A stretch of 64,000 bases of DNA from Tethya wilhelma (lineage: Eukaryota; Porifera; Demospongiae; Tethyida; Tethyidae): contig CAXIPT010000006.1 of NCBI GenBank assembly GCA_964030475.1, positions 5,631,673 through 5,695,672 on the forward strand, written 5' to 3'. The stretch's first letter is position 1. Each line of letters begins with the position of its first letter. Shown in pieces: positions 11,636-24,835 of the stretch. The notes under the pieces are model-generated. The model saw only the letters and a program-made list of their open reading frames with translations, was not told the origin of the DNA and did no database searches. The position numbers and the translations under genes are program-made.

Positions 11636-12220
11636 TCAAGTTCCAGACTTTGATTTAAATTTGCTACGCAGCCGTGTCCTGTGAGCAACCGGAGCCCAGA
11701 ACACATCATTGTGGGATTCAATCACAAATCCTGGTACACCATCTCTTTGCTGGTAGTCGAGACTGATGCAATCATCATTGTCAAGGTCTTCATCTGGTTC
11801 CTTTTCCATTAGCTGAATATTCATGCTACCACTGGACGGCATACCTACACACAAAAGAAGAAGAAAAATGATCTCACTAAATTGAACCAACCAAGCTTGT
11901 TTATGCAAGCACAATCTTACATCAAGCAGGTAATAGAAGGTATGTAAACATATCAATCTCTTGAGCAACCATGCATGCATAATTAGTGAGAACTGTTCAA
12001 TATAAAATCTACATGATTGAGTGTTGCTGTAGAGAGAAGGAAAGACAATAGCAGTGATGTTGTGGTCAAACAACAAGATCAAGCAGAACATAACATCATA
12101 CAAATGTGATTTTATACCTGTATCTCGCTCTATGTGTTGGCTATTCCAATGAGGACTCCATTAGAATGGTCGTAGACTGGGTAGCTCTCACAGTCAGTGA
12201 GGGGAGGGGGGACTGGGTGG

Positions 12221-12254
<34 letters not shown>

Positions 12255-12420
12255 ATGTGTGAGGGGAAGATGATGATGGTCTTGAATCAATATTCATCAG
12301 GTGAGATATTGTCCCATCTGAACATCAGAACGTTGACTGCACACAGCTGTACCCCATATTCCCTGCACAACAACGATCTCTCACATGTGATTGTCCCATT
12401 GGGCAACAGACACTGAGGGG
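11636..12420 (-). CDS. S1: S-family gene, shortened copy
   Basis: The coding exon 11636-11844 starts GT-ATG after a TAG acceptor and reads MPSSGSMNIQLMEK, then an acidic stretch (EPDEDLDNDDC) and a basic end (RLRSKFKSKSGT) before the stop, 68 aa in all. The start matches the tail exon of S2, S3 and S4 (MSSSGSMNIQPMEK); the rest does not. Upstream, 12118-12200 is conserved with S2 and S4 and ends in a GT donor. It contains the open stretch CESYPVY.HSNG.LIGIANT, closed by a stop in both S1 and S4, so it may be a 5' leader. A Cys-containing open stretch near 12300-12420 (LLPNGTITCERSLL) matches one near 56900. The hydrophobic exons of S4 are not found here, so the product would be soluble. Function unknown. 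Confidence 0.45.
12222..12262. repeat. (GT)n microsatellite
   Basis: A run of GT units with a CATGTGTGAG end lies in the S1 leader region. Confidence 0.9.
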
Positions 12421-12962
12421 GCCCCATGGGGGTCAGTGGAGGCCATGGGGGGTCAGTGGAGGCCATGGGGGATTAATGGGGGAAAGTGGTATGTAATGCA
12501 TGATCATGCATTAGTTGACGTGGAATTTATATAGAGTGGTCACTGGACCATGCACTGATTTAATTATCCATACATAAATATAACTCCACTACTAGGCAAC
12601 ACCATGGATAGTATCCATGGCAACACATAATAATTTGAATGATTGACATGTTCACACAATTTATTATAAACCTTCCCAGATTCTTTCTGAGTTTCTCACA
12701 TACATAACGACTCACTCACATTTTCTTCATGTCTTGCAAGAAGGCCATCTCTCTGTTGGTCAGCTTCTTTATATTTGTAGACTTCAGAATCACCATCATG
12801 AGGTATGCTGTGGACATGCATGCATACGTGCAGTGCTGCTCAATGTTGTTGCTTACATCTTTGACGACCTTTACCCAAGAAGTTCTTCAATTCCTTGGGC
12901 CTCACTACTGCTACTCGCTGACCACAGCCTAGCCACTGGAAGGAGAACTGAGTTTTCACGAT

Positions 12963-15815
12963 ATGGATGAAAGTTTGGGCACGTTTGTCACCGTAGTAAG
13001 TCTACTGTGTTGCATATCAGTACAAGGTTAGGATACTTAGTAACTAAGTGGTCTGACATAATAATTTGCATAATTTCCAATAATTTATGTGACTAAAAAA
13101 TAGGTTAGCTGTTGGAGTTGATACATGTGACCCGGCCATCAATGCTAGATGGGGTGCAACATGTTAGTATCAATTCAGTGCTTTTGCTGACACAGCACAC
13201 ATTATTACTGGAATGCTAATAATTAAGAAACTTCCTAGCTCAGCAAAGGCACTCCACTGTCCTGTCTTATATCTCCTCTATCTGAGATACATGCAGTAGG
13301 GTAATACAGCCCAAGCATCATATGTGTCATGACTGTTAAGACTCCTACAGGTATGTGTGATGCTCAGCCTCAAACGAAGTTGGCATGCTAGCTGGGATAC
13401 TTGATCAAAATCTCCAAGACGTGTCCATATAGTAAATGACTATTTTACGGTTGTACATTAATTTTTGACTCTATACAGAAGGATCTGCAAATGTTCTCTC
13501 ATCCAACTACGATGGTGTGGCTTGTCCCCAAGAGGAGGTGGTCTTCACCTGCACTATCACTGGGGGTAACTTGAGATGGACTGTCGTACAGACCTCAGGG
13601 GCTCAGCAATCCACCTCTTTCACTGGTGGTGTTACCTCTACAAGAGAACTGGACGTTCCTGGTGTTGGTGTGTTCACAGCAGCTGCCACCATCAGTCCTC
13701 CTGGCTTTATCTCCACCCTAGCAACCACCGCCACTAGTAGACTGGAAGGAGTGAGAGTGAGGTGTTTGGATCTTGATAATGTGGTGACCAATGAGGCAAC
13801 AATACACACTGCAAGTAGGTCAAAATCACCATTCATGAAACAGTAAACAAATATTATTGTAACTGCAAAAATCATAGATTGGGGACAGTAAAATTAATCT
13901 CATGTATTTGAACTACATTCCAACAGATCATTGAAATTGATACAATGCACATACCTACAGCTCCTCCCTCAATACCTCTAAACCTGAGGATAGCTGCCAC
14001 TGTCAATGGAACAGACTCCTCTGAAGTGACCTTCCAATGGGACCCTCCCTCAGACAATGGAGGAGATGAGGTGGACAGCTACACTCTGACTGGGACTGGG
14101 GGCATCACCATTATCAGTGGTATCACTGACACTACAGCCTCTCTCAGTCTCTCTTACAACACTGAGTACTCTGTGAGAGTGGCAGCTGTCAACTGTGCTG
14201 GCAGTGGACCTCAGGCAGTAGAACTTACATTCACATTAATGAGAGGTAAGTTAGTTCTGCAGCTATGTAATAATGCCTTCAATGTTCAATTAAACTCTAC
14301 CTTCAGTTGACTGTTCCTCTCCCTCTGCTGCTAATGGAGTGGTCATTGAGCCATTCACTGCTACAACAGAGGGATCACTGATCTACTTCCAGTGTAACGA
14401 GACTTTTGTACCCAACACTAGAGTGGAGACAAGGTGTGAGGCAAGTGGTTCATGGACTCCTGATCCTGAGGAGCACAGATGCCAACTAGGTATGTATAGT
14501 GATATAGTGAGAACTTTGGTCAATCAGTTGCGTGATAGTTTTGCAATCATATGACATTGTGATCATCTGAATCTTCATGCACATGTACAGTTGACTGTGG
14601 AGAGCCTCAGCTCCCAGAGAACAGCACTCTGATCAATATCACTGGTACATTGAAAGGTCAAGAGGTCACATTTCATTGTAACACAGGACCTAATTCTTCA
14701 CTCATCACTGCTGTGTGTACCAATGTCCCTGGTGGTAGTGAAGGGGTGTGGTCTCCAGAGCCTGGGGTGGTGGTATGTGGAGGTGAGCTCCATGGTGACA
14801 CTCATGAATGTTGAAATGTAAATTGTGTGGTAATGCTAAGTAAACTTTGTTGTGCAACACCACACTTTTAGCTGGTCTATTGGAATCTCCCTAGCAATAC
14901 AGAGTGTGATTATTTTGTTGTTATTTTACCTCTCCCAGTGACCTGCTCTCCTCCTGGTGATCCTGCTAATGGTTTCCTTGGTGAAGTCACTTCAACTACT
15001 CTAATCTTGGGTTGTGATGAAGGGTATTCCCCTCAGGGGACACTGACAGCTGTGTGTGTGGCCACTGATACCTGGAGTCCTGACCCTGCTACCTGGGAGT
15101 GTATACCAACAGCAACAACGACAGAAACAACTACTGATCGTACTCTTCCCAGTCTTGGTAAGTCAACAATGTGTGTGTATAAGAAGCAATTTCAAATTCA
15201 ATAAATCTTCCGATTGATAAAGAACTTTCTCTATTCAATTTACCTCCAGTGGACTGTGGTTCTCCCCAACCTCCTGTCAATGGCATGCTGTCTCTCATAG
15301 CTAGTACACTGGAGGGGTCAGAGGTCAAGTACCAGTGTGGCAATACCACTGCCACTGCTGTCTGTGATGGTAATGGAAGGTGGTCACCTGACCCTGGGGA
15401 GCTAGTGTGTGGATTTCAATCAGGTATAATTATATATTATTGATTTGTCTTTGCATACACACATGTGAGTATGACCAATAATGATTATTATTGTTATTGA
15501 AGTATACTATAGGCACTACACATGTTTACAGTAAAACTCTTCCTTTTAGAAAATCAAAGTGCCATAACAACAGCTGTCTCTAGCGCAGCAGTGGTGTGTT
15601 CTGTTGTCTTCTTCATCATTGGTCTTCTCTGTGGTCTCCTCCTCTACCATGGTGTCAGGAGATGTAAGGAGAGTCATGTGACCACCAGTGGGTCATACAG
15701 TGAGAGACCACACCCACCAGCTCCAGTGTATGAGGACATAGTACCAACTGAGAGTAGGAAACAGACTGGAATTGAACTACAGGAGAATGTAGCATATGGA
15801 CCAGTCAAGAAATGA
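12963..15815 (+). CDS. R5: complete SP-Ig-FN3-4xCCP-TM receptor
   Basis: Eight exons give 572 aa in frame: SP 12963-13026, Ig 13479-13814, FN3 13961-14245, CCP 14307-14489, 14591-14782, 14939-15157 and 15250-15423, TM plus tail 15550-15815. The signal peptide is MDESLGTFVTVVSLLCCISV. The Ig exon has ACPQEEVVFTC, LRW and VRVRC. FN3 starts APPSIPLNL and has FQWDPPSDNGGDEVDSYTL. All four CCPs have four Cys and a Trp before the final Cys. The TM helix is followed by RRCKESHV, VYEDIVP and IELQENVAYGPVKK. YEDI resembles an SH2-binding pY-acidic-acidic-Ile site, and NVAY fits NxxY. The gene lies head to head with S1. It is the best-preserved four-CCP member and a reference for R6, R9 and R11. Ligand unknown. 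Confidence 0.92.
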
Positions 15816-16731
15816 ATGAGGGTGAATGTAAAGAATTGTTGCACTGTCATGAAATATTACTGCTTATTCTTTAGCTTTATCAAGTGGTATGTTTTAGGTT
15901 CATTGATATCTTGTGTCACATTTAGATCAAAAGTGCTTGTAAGAGTCGTATTTTTCGTTGTCTGTTTATTATTGCTCAATCATTTTCAAAGAACAACAAT
16001 AACATGTTTATATAAACTTTATTCATACATGTTTATGATGCATGGATGGTTTCCAATAATAATACAACAAAAAGGCTAAAAGTTTCTATGACATTTATAT
16101 TGTAATACTGTCATCAATTCTCTTGTTGTAAACAACCAATTTTAAAGAAAAATTCATTCTTCCAAGAAAAATAACAGTATTATCTGATTATTTGCAACAT
16201 AATGCTTACTCATTCTATGAATGTTTAGTGTGTATGGCCAGCTAAAATAATGAATATAATAAAATTATTGAATGTACACCTGTACATGTACCATGTAACC
16301 ATGGATACGTACATCTGACTAAACTGTTACTCTCTCTAAACACAGTGTACACACTATATTATAGCTGAGCCTGTACAATAATTATTGTGCCCTGAGTGTA
16401 GGTGGAAAATAACAAAATTAAGCGTAAGGATAATCAAGATAAAACTATACACAACTTATTATAATTAATGTTAAATCAGCAACTGCATGATTTAATTAAC
16501 TTGTTTACTCTTATTTTTTGAACAACAATACAATAATCATATCCTGTGACAGTAATGGGTAACTTTAGATCTATGATTTTTTTGGTTTTTGCTGACACCT
16601 GCAGCTGCAAGCTAACCCACCCNTATTTGCTGCCTGTGTAATGCCAGTCATCGATATATAAATTGCTCTTGCAGAAAGTAAGGCAAATTCTAACTGCCTA
16701 CCATGCCACCATGGTCGATGTGAAAACTTAT
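15816..16731. other. Intergenic, AT-rich, one N
   Basis: No exon or known repeat could be recognised. The single N at 16623 marks a join or a miscalled base. Confidence 0.5.
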
Positions 16732-17722
16732 CATACGTACGGTAGTACGTACGTATAGTAGGAATGGGCCGACTGTCCCATAGACACCATACAAAATGTT
16801 GGTCACTATAAAAATCTAGACGGTCAAACAAAATTAAACCTTCAAAGTTGCTCAGAGGCTCTTACTGACAGATTACCAACTGCATGCAAGGCCTAAGACT
16901 CACAAAAACTTTCCACAGCTCTCGTGGAGAGCGCTAGTGGGAAGCCACCATAGTGCCATTTTTGTTCATCTAACTTACTTACTTACGTACGTACTTACTT
17001 GAAAAGGATTTCCACAGAACCAGAATGTGTTGAGCCAACTTTGACAGCACAAAGTAAGTTCTTTTCATAGGTACTACATTCCTTGATACTCGTTTTGATC
17101 ATAAATAGGCCTAAGCAAAAACTAGAAAGCTTTGAAACTTAGTATATAAATTCATGTACTACAATGCAGCCATCTTTGTAGGTAGAGTTCAAAGGTCATT
17201 ATTCACGTGGCATTATTATGCGCATGCGCATTAGCCTATTCCAGCATAAAATAGTGCATGTAGCCTCTACTCAAGCTTTTTGTAGGGACTAACCAGTCTC
17301 CATACTGTAGTGTTGAAAAAAGTGAATGAACAAGTAGTAAAAATTTCAAAAAAATAAATAGTGTAGGAATGGGCAGTGCGTTAAAAAGTATTGGAACAAG
17401 GCATGTCTCAATTTCGGCACATGACTACTTCATTTTTATACCCAACTCTTGATTGGCAGTCCAGTTTAAGTTACCTGTTTGTTTTATAGTAATTTAGTTT
17501 ACTCCACAGCATAGCCAACTGATTAGTAGGAATTTGAACCAATGCATACTATTGTCGCACATGCATCATTGGATTTATGACACTGAGGATCCATATGCAT
17601 GAGGGATCAAGAATAAAAATGAAGTAGTCATGTGCCGAAATTGAGACATGCCTTGTTCCAATACTTTTTAACGCACTGCCCATTCCTACACTACTTATTT
17701 TTTTGAAATTTTTACTACTTGT
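16732..17722 (+). mobile_element. Interspersed hairpin-ended element (copy 2, near full length)
   Basis: About 1 kb with the left end ATACGTACGGTAGTACGTACG and AGTAGGAATGGGCC, and the right end GCCCATTCCTACAC...TTTTACTACTTGT. The right 400 bp is itself a long inverted repeat (17330-17722). The same layout recurs at 39650-40640. No protein is encoded. It lies upstream of the truncated CC1 gene. Confidence 0.75.
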
Positions 17723-18659
17723 AAATAATAGAGTCAGCTTCCTCCTAGTACGCCAGTGACCAGTCCTACTAGTTCTATTACAACTTCAGGAGAGCCTGAT
17801 TCAACTGGGATCTCAGAGAGCCTGACCAAGCCAGACTGTGGCATTCTGACACCAACTTGACTGTTGAACAATTAATCCCCTCGCTCACACCTATCACTCT
17901 CTCCCATTTTCCTCCTGCTATGGAAAGCATGAACAAGAGAAGAAAAGTGCCTATGACCAATGTTTCAGAGAAGTAGAGCATGGTTGTTTTCCACCTCTCA
18001 TATTCTCTGCTTCATGAAGGTGGGATGGAACTCTGGTCACCCACAGCCAAAATAGTTTATATATATAGGAAGCCACGAATTAAGTGAACGAAAACCCTTG
18101 GCCTATTAAGCTAGCTAGCCTCCGTTTGAGCTTTGTTTGGCCTGAATAGTATATTTTTATCATCTTGTTCTCAGTTATTTTCATTCAAAAGCAGATCTTT
18201 TCTTGTCTTTGAAATTTTTGCTATAATTCAAAAGTTATCTCACGTGCACACTATACATGACTCAGTATGATGTATACTTCACTGGAAAACATATTCTGTA
18301 ATAAATGTCAAATCTAAAACACTCGTTTTCCAAGTCAAACAAAAATGCAGGAAATGAGGCCTGAGGCTGCATCTTATTTTTAATTATGAGACTTTGGATT
18401 TGTCTTTTCCATCTCCAAGTGTGAGCATGTTTATGTTTGTACAGATTAATATTATAGTTGATGAGCACTAGCTGGAATGCATACATTGCATACTTGATAT
18501 TGCAGAACCCCTTTACTGCATGATTTGTGTGTTTATATCAAAATATCCAACTTGAATCCTGATTATTTATAGGCTATTAATTTTACCCAATATAATCAAT
18601 AGCCACCAAAGCCTATGTGTGCTTGCTATATAACTTTGATTAAATGTTTGTTCTTGCAG

Positions 18660-21654
18660 CCATAGTGACACCAATCATTGTGATTGCCGTGATCATCACC
18701 ATAGTACTGGTAGTAGTTGTTATAGTATGCAAACTTAGGGTAAGTTAGTATACAATATATTATATCATAATCCTGTAATGTATGCAACTAATGCTCAAAA
18801 TGTCCCAATCATTTATAAGTCAAATTGTAATTGTGACCAAATCACATATAGTTTATTGATGATCTTTACCCACATAAAATGATTAATTAACCCTATAATA
18901 ATCAGCACGGGTTACTGTAAGTAGTTTGTGTGTGTGTGTGTGTGTTAGTCTCATCCCTAGGTTCTGCCTCTTTTGCCAGCGAAAAATGGGGATCTAGAAA
19001 AACTGGTACACTTTTGTGTTCTCTGCCAAGGTCTTGGTGGCTCCAATCAAATTACTTGTGCTTATTGTTAAAGTCACAAAATTTTGAAAATCAAGTCATC
19101 TCACAAAGTTTTGCGTGTGCAAGTCTGAGACCTGTTGAAACTTGAATCATAGATATTATATCTATGCTCAAACCAACAACCATTGATGTCGCTACGAGAT
19201 ATAGCTCTTTAATTAACCTCAGATAAAGACAAACACATGAGCTCCTAGCTGGTTTCAGCAGCTAGTCTAGTTTAGCGCAATAGTCTCTTCCTTGACTTCC
19301 AGCACTCCCTTCAGTACCTAAATGCACACAGTTCACCATTATTGCACATTGCCCGGAGGCATGCACTAAAGGTGCAATGACGAGTACACTCGTCATCCAG
19401 CTGTAAAGGGTTATTAATTTATCAAAGGCTTATTAGGTCTGGTCCATTCTTCAGAATTAAAACCAAGTAATAGCTGTTGAAAGCATGTATGCAGCAATTC
19501 CATTATAAATTTTTGAGGTTAGGGTGCATGTGCAGCCTGACGAAACTACACTCAAGAATTTCACTGGAAGTATGCTAAACCCCCATTTTAACTAGCAAAA
19601 GAGGCGGGGTCTAGAGACAAGACTGTGTGTATATGTGTGTGTACATGTGTGGCGTGAAGAATGTGTCATACATATGGCCCGGTCAAAGTTAAACCTTCAA
19701 ACTTGCCGCAGTCAGAAGATCTCTTCGGGACAGAGTAACAAAAGCTTGCATGGCCTAAAACTCACAGAAACTTTCATAAGCACTCATTAGAGGAAACAAG
19801 AGCTAGAAAGCTTTAAAACTTATAAATTCGTACATGCACTTCTGAATCAATGCAGCCATCTTTGTATAGGTAGAGTTCAAAGGTCATTATCTATCTACGT
19901 GGTATTTAGTGCACATGCGTATTTAGCCTACACTATACTCCAGTCAAGCTTTTTGTATAGAGGAGTTCCTGATAGTCTCCACACTTTAGTGTTGAAAAAA
20001 GTGGATGAATAAGTATGATAGTAAAAATTTCATAAAAAATTAACAGTGTAGGAATTTAATGGGCAATGCTGTACAAAGTATCAGAACAAGGCATGTGCGC
20101 AATTTCAGCACATGACTACTTCATTTTTTATACCCAAGTCTTGTAATCTATAACATAAGAATTTTGAGGGTTAACTATAGAAAGAACAGTGCCTAAGTTG
20201 CCTGCTTATATACTCTTACACCATGCACTTAGCTATAACTAGCAGTGAAGTCACACACTTCCGTGAATAAACCCATTGACACTCCCTGCCCCATTAGGGG
20301 AAGAGCCACACACTCTGCAAGATACTGATTATTATGAATGATCTATGAATTATTTGAACCATTATTAATTTTATCAAGGCATGTAGAACATGGTTTGATC
20401 GGTCTACTGTGCCAAGGTCAATATTTTTTTTCCAATGTCAGGATAATATAATAACAAGGAATCAAAAATAAAAATGAAGTATATAGTCATGTGCCAAAAT
20501 TGCTACATGCCTAGCTTATTCAATGGCTGATACTCTTTACAGCACTGCATGCCCATGGATTCCTACACTGCTTATTTTTATGAAATTTTTACTCTACTTG
20601 TAGACTCTTTCACCATAGATAACACAACTTCCAGTGCTGCAAATTATGCTGCATGGTAATTATTTTTATTATCATGATCCTCTGGTATTTTGTACCTCTA
20701 TAGGATAAACGGAAGCAATATAAGCTGGAAGAACAGGAGGTGCGTATAAATGAGCTGGAAGAAAAGGTAGAAGTGGATTATGAAGTGATAATTAAACTGG
20801 ATAAAGAGAATCAATGGAAGCAAGAACATATACATTCACTGAAAAAGAAGACAAATGACCTAAACGAAGAGTTAGATGAGAAGCAGCAACAAATAGATTC
20901 TCTGATTGAGATGAAGGAGGACCTGCAAAAAGAGTTAGATGAGAAACAGAAATCAAAGGAGGATCTGAAAGTGTTTGAAGAAAAGCTACAGAAGGCTGTG
21001 AAACAGATAGAGGAGCTAGAACAGGAAAAGAAAGCTATTAAACAGTTGTATAAGTTAACCAACTTTGTGCTATCGACTGAACTGGAGAGAAACAATGTAC
21101 AGAATATGAATGAAAACAGCGGTGAACCACAACAACCACCTGATTCCAACCTTGCACAATTTATACTTCTACAAGCTGATTATAAAGAATTGAAAGGAAA
21201 ATTGGAATCAGTAACAGAGCAACGTGACAGCTCTGAAACACAAGTAAAAAATCTGGAAACTAAAGTAAAAAAACTGGAAGCCGCTGAAGTAGAATTGAGA
21301 GAAAAATTGGAATCAGTAACAGAGCAACGTGACAACTTTGAAACACAAGTAAAAAATCTGGAAACTAAAGTAAAAAAACTGGAAGCTGCTAAAGTAGAAA
21401 TGAGAGAAGAATTGAAATCAGTAACAGAGCAACGTGACAACTCTGAAACACAAGAAAATCAGGAAACTAAAGTGAAACAACTGGAAGATGAAGTAGAAGA
21501 ACTGAAAACTCGATTGGAATTGAGGAATAAACTTGCTGAAGTGATTACCAGCTCCAAACCTGGTACTCCTCGCCATGAGCATGTGAGTCAAAGTGACAAA
21601 TATCATGCCTTAATGCATGATGATCAAAAGTTGGACAAACATGACACTGTTTGA
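18660..21654 (+). CDS. CC1: TM plus long coiled-coil tail (5' exons not found)
   Basis: Two exons join in phase 0. 18660-18739 encodes IVTPIIVIAVIITIVLVVVV and CKLR; 20704-21654 encodes 316 residues of charged heptad-repeat sequence ending KHDTV and a stop. The TM exon has the same size and phase (80 nt, entering phase 1, leaving phase 0) as the TM exon of CC2. The tail has three near-identical 35-residue blocks starting SVTEQRD (21208-21312, 21313-21417, 21418-about 21500), exactly five heptads each, the third shortened. No Ig or FN3 exon is seen upstream. A Ser/Thr/Pro-rich open stretch near 17730-17860 (PPSTPVTSPTSS) could be a stalk exon. The gene is either 5'-truncated or has unrecognised first exons. 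A role as a membrane-anchored oligomerising protein is inferred. Confidence 0.7.
19675..20602 (+). mobile_element. Hairpin-ended element (diverged) in CC1 intron
   Basis: Same family as 16732-17722, but with more substitutions and small insertions. It retains GTGTAGGAATTTAATGGGC and the mirrored CATGGATTCCTACACTGC end. It occupies the intron between the TM and coiled-coil exons, the same intron that carries a copy in CC2. Confidence 0.7.
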
Positions 21655-22452
21655 GTATGCATATCAGATTAAATGCACACATGCATGTCACTGTAACAGT
21701 TGTTATAAAATTTAATAGATTATTATTTTAGTTGTGGTTATTATAATTATTCTATAGCACTAACTATGCCACGTTGTTTAACTGGTTATATTTACTGTTG
21801 ACAAGTATTATAATATAACAATGTTGTTTATTTGCACCTACAGCTATATCTTGGTATTATAACTAATAGGTTGTTTTACTTAGTTACTGTGATTTTTATT
21901 TTTTTTTTTTTTATTTTTTTTTTACTATAAATTAATTGTGAAGAAACTACTTTCAGCTACAGATTAGACATCAAGCTTGCATAATCTATGGAAGCTATAT
22001 TATAAAGGAAGGATCTGGTGCTAGAGCATATGCGCATGCATGCAGAGCCTGAGCCAAACAAAGATACAGTCGATGTTCGCAGATTTTGTGGATTAAGTAT
22101 ATATAAGGGTCCTTAAACCTAAAACTGCTTTATAGGCACAGCCATGCAGCTGAGACAATAGATCATGCAGGAAATCCTATCCAAATCTATAAAATTTAAT
22201 GTTTTCCTTGAAATGACTTTATACATATTATACTTACGTATGAAAACTATATTCCTTTTGTATAATTGAGCATTAAAATTAATTTTGCCATAAAACAACT
22301 TGTTAGCAACAGACTAACAAGTTGTTGCGTGTACATAGAAATTACTTATTTTGCTTTGACAGACTCAATAAATCTGTAGACTGAAATAATGAACTACCAT
22401 TGTAGGGGGGAAAACAATGCAATCATGTGCTACTTATATATACAACTAGTAG
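21655..22452. other. CC1 3' flank with poly-T tract
   Basis: AT-rich, with a T-rich tract near 21898-21923. The stretch near 22260-22450 (ending in the region around GACAGACTCAATAAATC) is shared with the 3' flanks of S3 (26095) and S4 (55280), so it probably belongs to the S2 3' region. No other gene seen. Confidence 0.5.
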
Positions 22453-22883
22453 CTAGCAGTCTACATCTGGGATTTGTCCTGGATATGTTTCCACAGGTGG
22501 CTGCCTATAATCGATGAACGGTTGCCAGTGCTTCTAGATCTTGGATGACTCTGAGGAATCATACAACAAAGTGCAACATGAGCACAAGATTAATTTTATG
22601 GTGTAACATTCTATTGTATACCATTAATTTTCAATGGTTTCCAATTGATCCCCACTGTGGACTGGTGGGCTAGAAATAGAAATACAAAAGCCTTTTTTAT
22701 CTCAGTACGGTACTTTGTAATATTTACAGATTTAATCTTCCCAGATAATAAGTGGCAATAATATTCTAAATCAGTGATTACAAACTCCTTACCCTCCACT
22801 TCCAAATTCATTAGGCTTTTTGAAATCAGTGACTGTTGGCTTCTCCATCGGCTGAATATTCATACTACCACTGGAGGACATAC
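22453..22883 (-). pseudogene. S2: S-family tail exons, disrupted
   Basis: The exons are 22793-22883 (MSSSGSMNIQPMEKPTVTDF, then KKPNEFGSG), 22622-22669 (PPVHSGDQLETIEN then an in-frame TAA) and 22453-22550 (SHPRSRS...). Compared with S4, the last exon has small insertions that shift the FIDYRQPP frame. The conserved leader follows at about 23010-23090, but the hydrophobic exons of S4 are missing. It is probably a decayed copy, though a short product ending at the TAA remains possible. Confidence 0.55.
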
Positions 22884-23295
22884 CTAGAGGTAAAATAAAA
22901 GAAAAGGAATAAATTATTGTCAAATCAAATCATTCAAGGAAATAATAAGGTCTGTGTCAATCAAGAATGCTAACAAGATCAAGCAGAACATTAAACATCA
23001 TACAATTTATACCTCGTTCCATGCATTGGCTATTCCAATGAGGACTCCATTAGACTGGTTGTATACAGACCAGGTAGCTCTGGGCGTGTGTGTGTGTCAG
23101 GGGAGAAGATGATGGTCTTGAATTAATATTCATCAGGTGTGGTTTTGAATTGATAATAATCAGATCTTTATTAATTAAGTGACCCCTCAAATTGCTAGCA
23201 GGTACGTATCATGTTTTGGGGGTCATGAGGGATCTGTGAGGAAAGTGGTAGGTGTGGTGATTTGTAATCACCAGGTTTTCTGTATGTTTGCTTGT

Positions 23296-23382
23296 AGTCT
23301 ATCGAGCTAGACCCTCCTCCTTCGTCACGTTGCACGCGCTTCAACGTACGTGATGAAGGAGGAGGGTCTAGCTCAATAGACT
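23296..23382. repeat. Palindromic snap-back element
   Basis: The 35-base arms, starting AGTCTATCGAGCTAG and containing CCCTCCTCCTTC, pair with GAAGGAGGAGGG...AATAGACT across a 17-bp loop, with two or three mismatches. The element lies between S2 and R6. Confidence 0.75.
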
Positions 23383-23654
23383 AGTTTGCTTGTTGTTACT
23401 TGTTTCTATTGTAGATGCTTATTTTAACTTGCCTGGTTCTGTGGTTGATTTGTGTCTGTTTTGTGGTTAATTTGTGTGTGAACTGCATGGTTAATTAGAC
23501 TCTGTACTTGTTTGTGTGTTCAGTTTTTGCCTATCTTTTAACTATACTTGTTTTAGGAACCAGTTTGACTTATTTTGTGAGTAGGATACTATATAAGCTG
23601 AGCATGTATGTTGATTTTTGTCTAGTTTTCTGGTCTGGTTTTCAGAATTTTTGA

Positions 23655-24418
23655 TTGATGAATAATTTTGCTGCTACTGAACCTGGTGAAGTGACTCCCA
23701 GCACAGCACAGTTTGGTTGTGATGAAGGGTATTCCCCTCAGGGGACAATGACAGCTGTGTGTGTGGCCACTGATACCTGGAGTCCTGACCCTGCCTCCTT
23801 GGGGTGTACACCTGCAGCAACAACGACAGAAACAACTTCTGATCGTACTCTTAATTTCCAGTCTTGGTAAGTTAACGTTGTGTGTGTATGAGAAGTAATT
23901 TGAATAATTTCAACTATCTAAGAACATTTTCTGTGTTCAATTTACCGCCAGTGGGCTGTGGTACTCCCCAACCTCCTGTCATGGAAGGTGGTCACCTGAC
24001 CCCGGGAAGCTAGTGTGTGGATTTCAATCAGGTAAATTATTCATTATAGAATGGTCTCCACATGCATGTATAGACATAAATGTGAATGATTGTTATTGAA
24101 GTACACTATAGTCCATGCAGTACACATGTTTACAGTAAACTCTTCCTTTTAGAAAATCAAGTTGCCATACCAACAGCTGTCTCTAGTACAGCAGTGGTGT
24201 GTTCTGTTGTCTTCTTCATCATTGGTCTTCTCTGTGGTCTCCTTCTCTACCATGGTGTCAGGAGATGTAAGGAGAGTCATGTGACTACCAGTGGGACATA
24301 CAGTGAGAGACCACATCCACCAGCTCCAGTGTACGAGGACATAGTACCAACTGAGAGTAGGAAACAGACTGGAATTGAACTACAGGAGAATGTAGCGTAT
24401 GGACCAGTCAAGAATTAG
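23655..24418 (+). pseudogene. R6: remnant of a four-CCP receptor
   Basis: Only the 3' end of an R5-like gene remains. The CCP3-type exon (about 23675-23867) keeps FGCDEGYSPQGTMTAVC but lacks its first Cys, has WEC changed to LGC, and carries a 4-bp insertion before the donor. The next CCP (23952-24031) has lost about 100 bp and runs into TAG. The TM plus tail exon 24153-24418 is fully intact (266 nt, as in R5) and ends IELQENVAYGPVKN. No SP, Ig or FN3 exon is present. It is convergent with the orphan tail exon at 24836, an arrangement matching R11/R12. Confidence 0.75.
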
Positions 24419-24835
24419 GGTATGAAGAAACTAATGTGTTCATCGATCTTGTTTGTCGTGGCCATGGTATGTCATTAATTGAAAACTTTTGTTTACTCAA
24501 AACATAAAACAAGCTTATCATTTATGAGGTGTGTTTATAAAATCAAAGCTTCTATGCACAGCAAGAATTCAGGAAACGAATGAATATTTGTAATTATTAG
24601 GTCAAGTTTAAGTGGTGCATTATGAATATTGCAAGGGTCATTAATTTTTTTTTTAATGTACCGGTGGCATTCTTTTCTGCTCACACCATATGTAATATTG
24701 TCAAAGAGATAAAGCGTAAACAGTGATGCACAAACATATAAAAAGATAAGTGATGAATTTTTCTTATCACACATGTCATTCTGTCATAATAACAAACGAA
24801 GCTAGATTGAACAGGTAATAAAACAAGTATTAATT

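Noticed and set aside
11636..12103. A 155-residue single-exon protein on the minus strand
   Set aside because: The upstream two thirds correspond to intron sequence shared with S4; the real coding exon starts after the TAG acceptor at about 11845.
15721..15812. Classic ITAM in the R tails
   Set aside because: There are two tyrosine motifs, but the interval between them is about 18 residues, longer than the 6-12 of ITAMs, and the second motif is better described as NxxY.
20811..21606. Ser/Phe/Cys-rich frames antisense to the CC1 tail
   Set aside because: They are the mirror of the Lys/Glu-rich coiled-coil codons and have no independent support.
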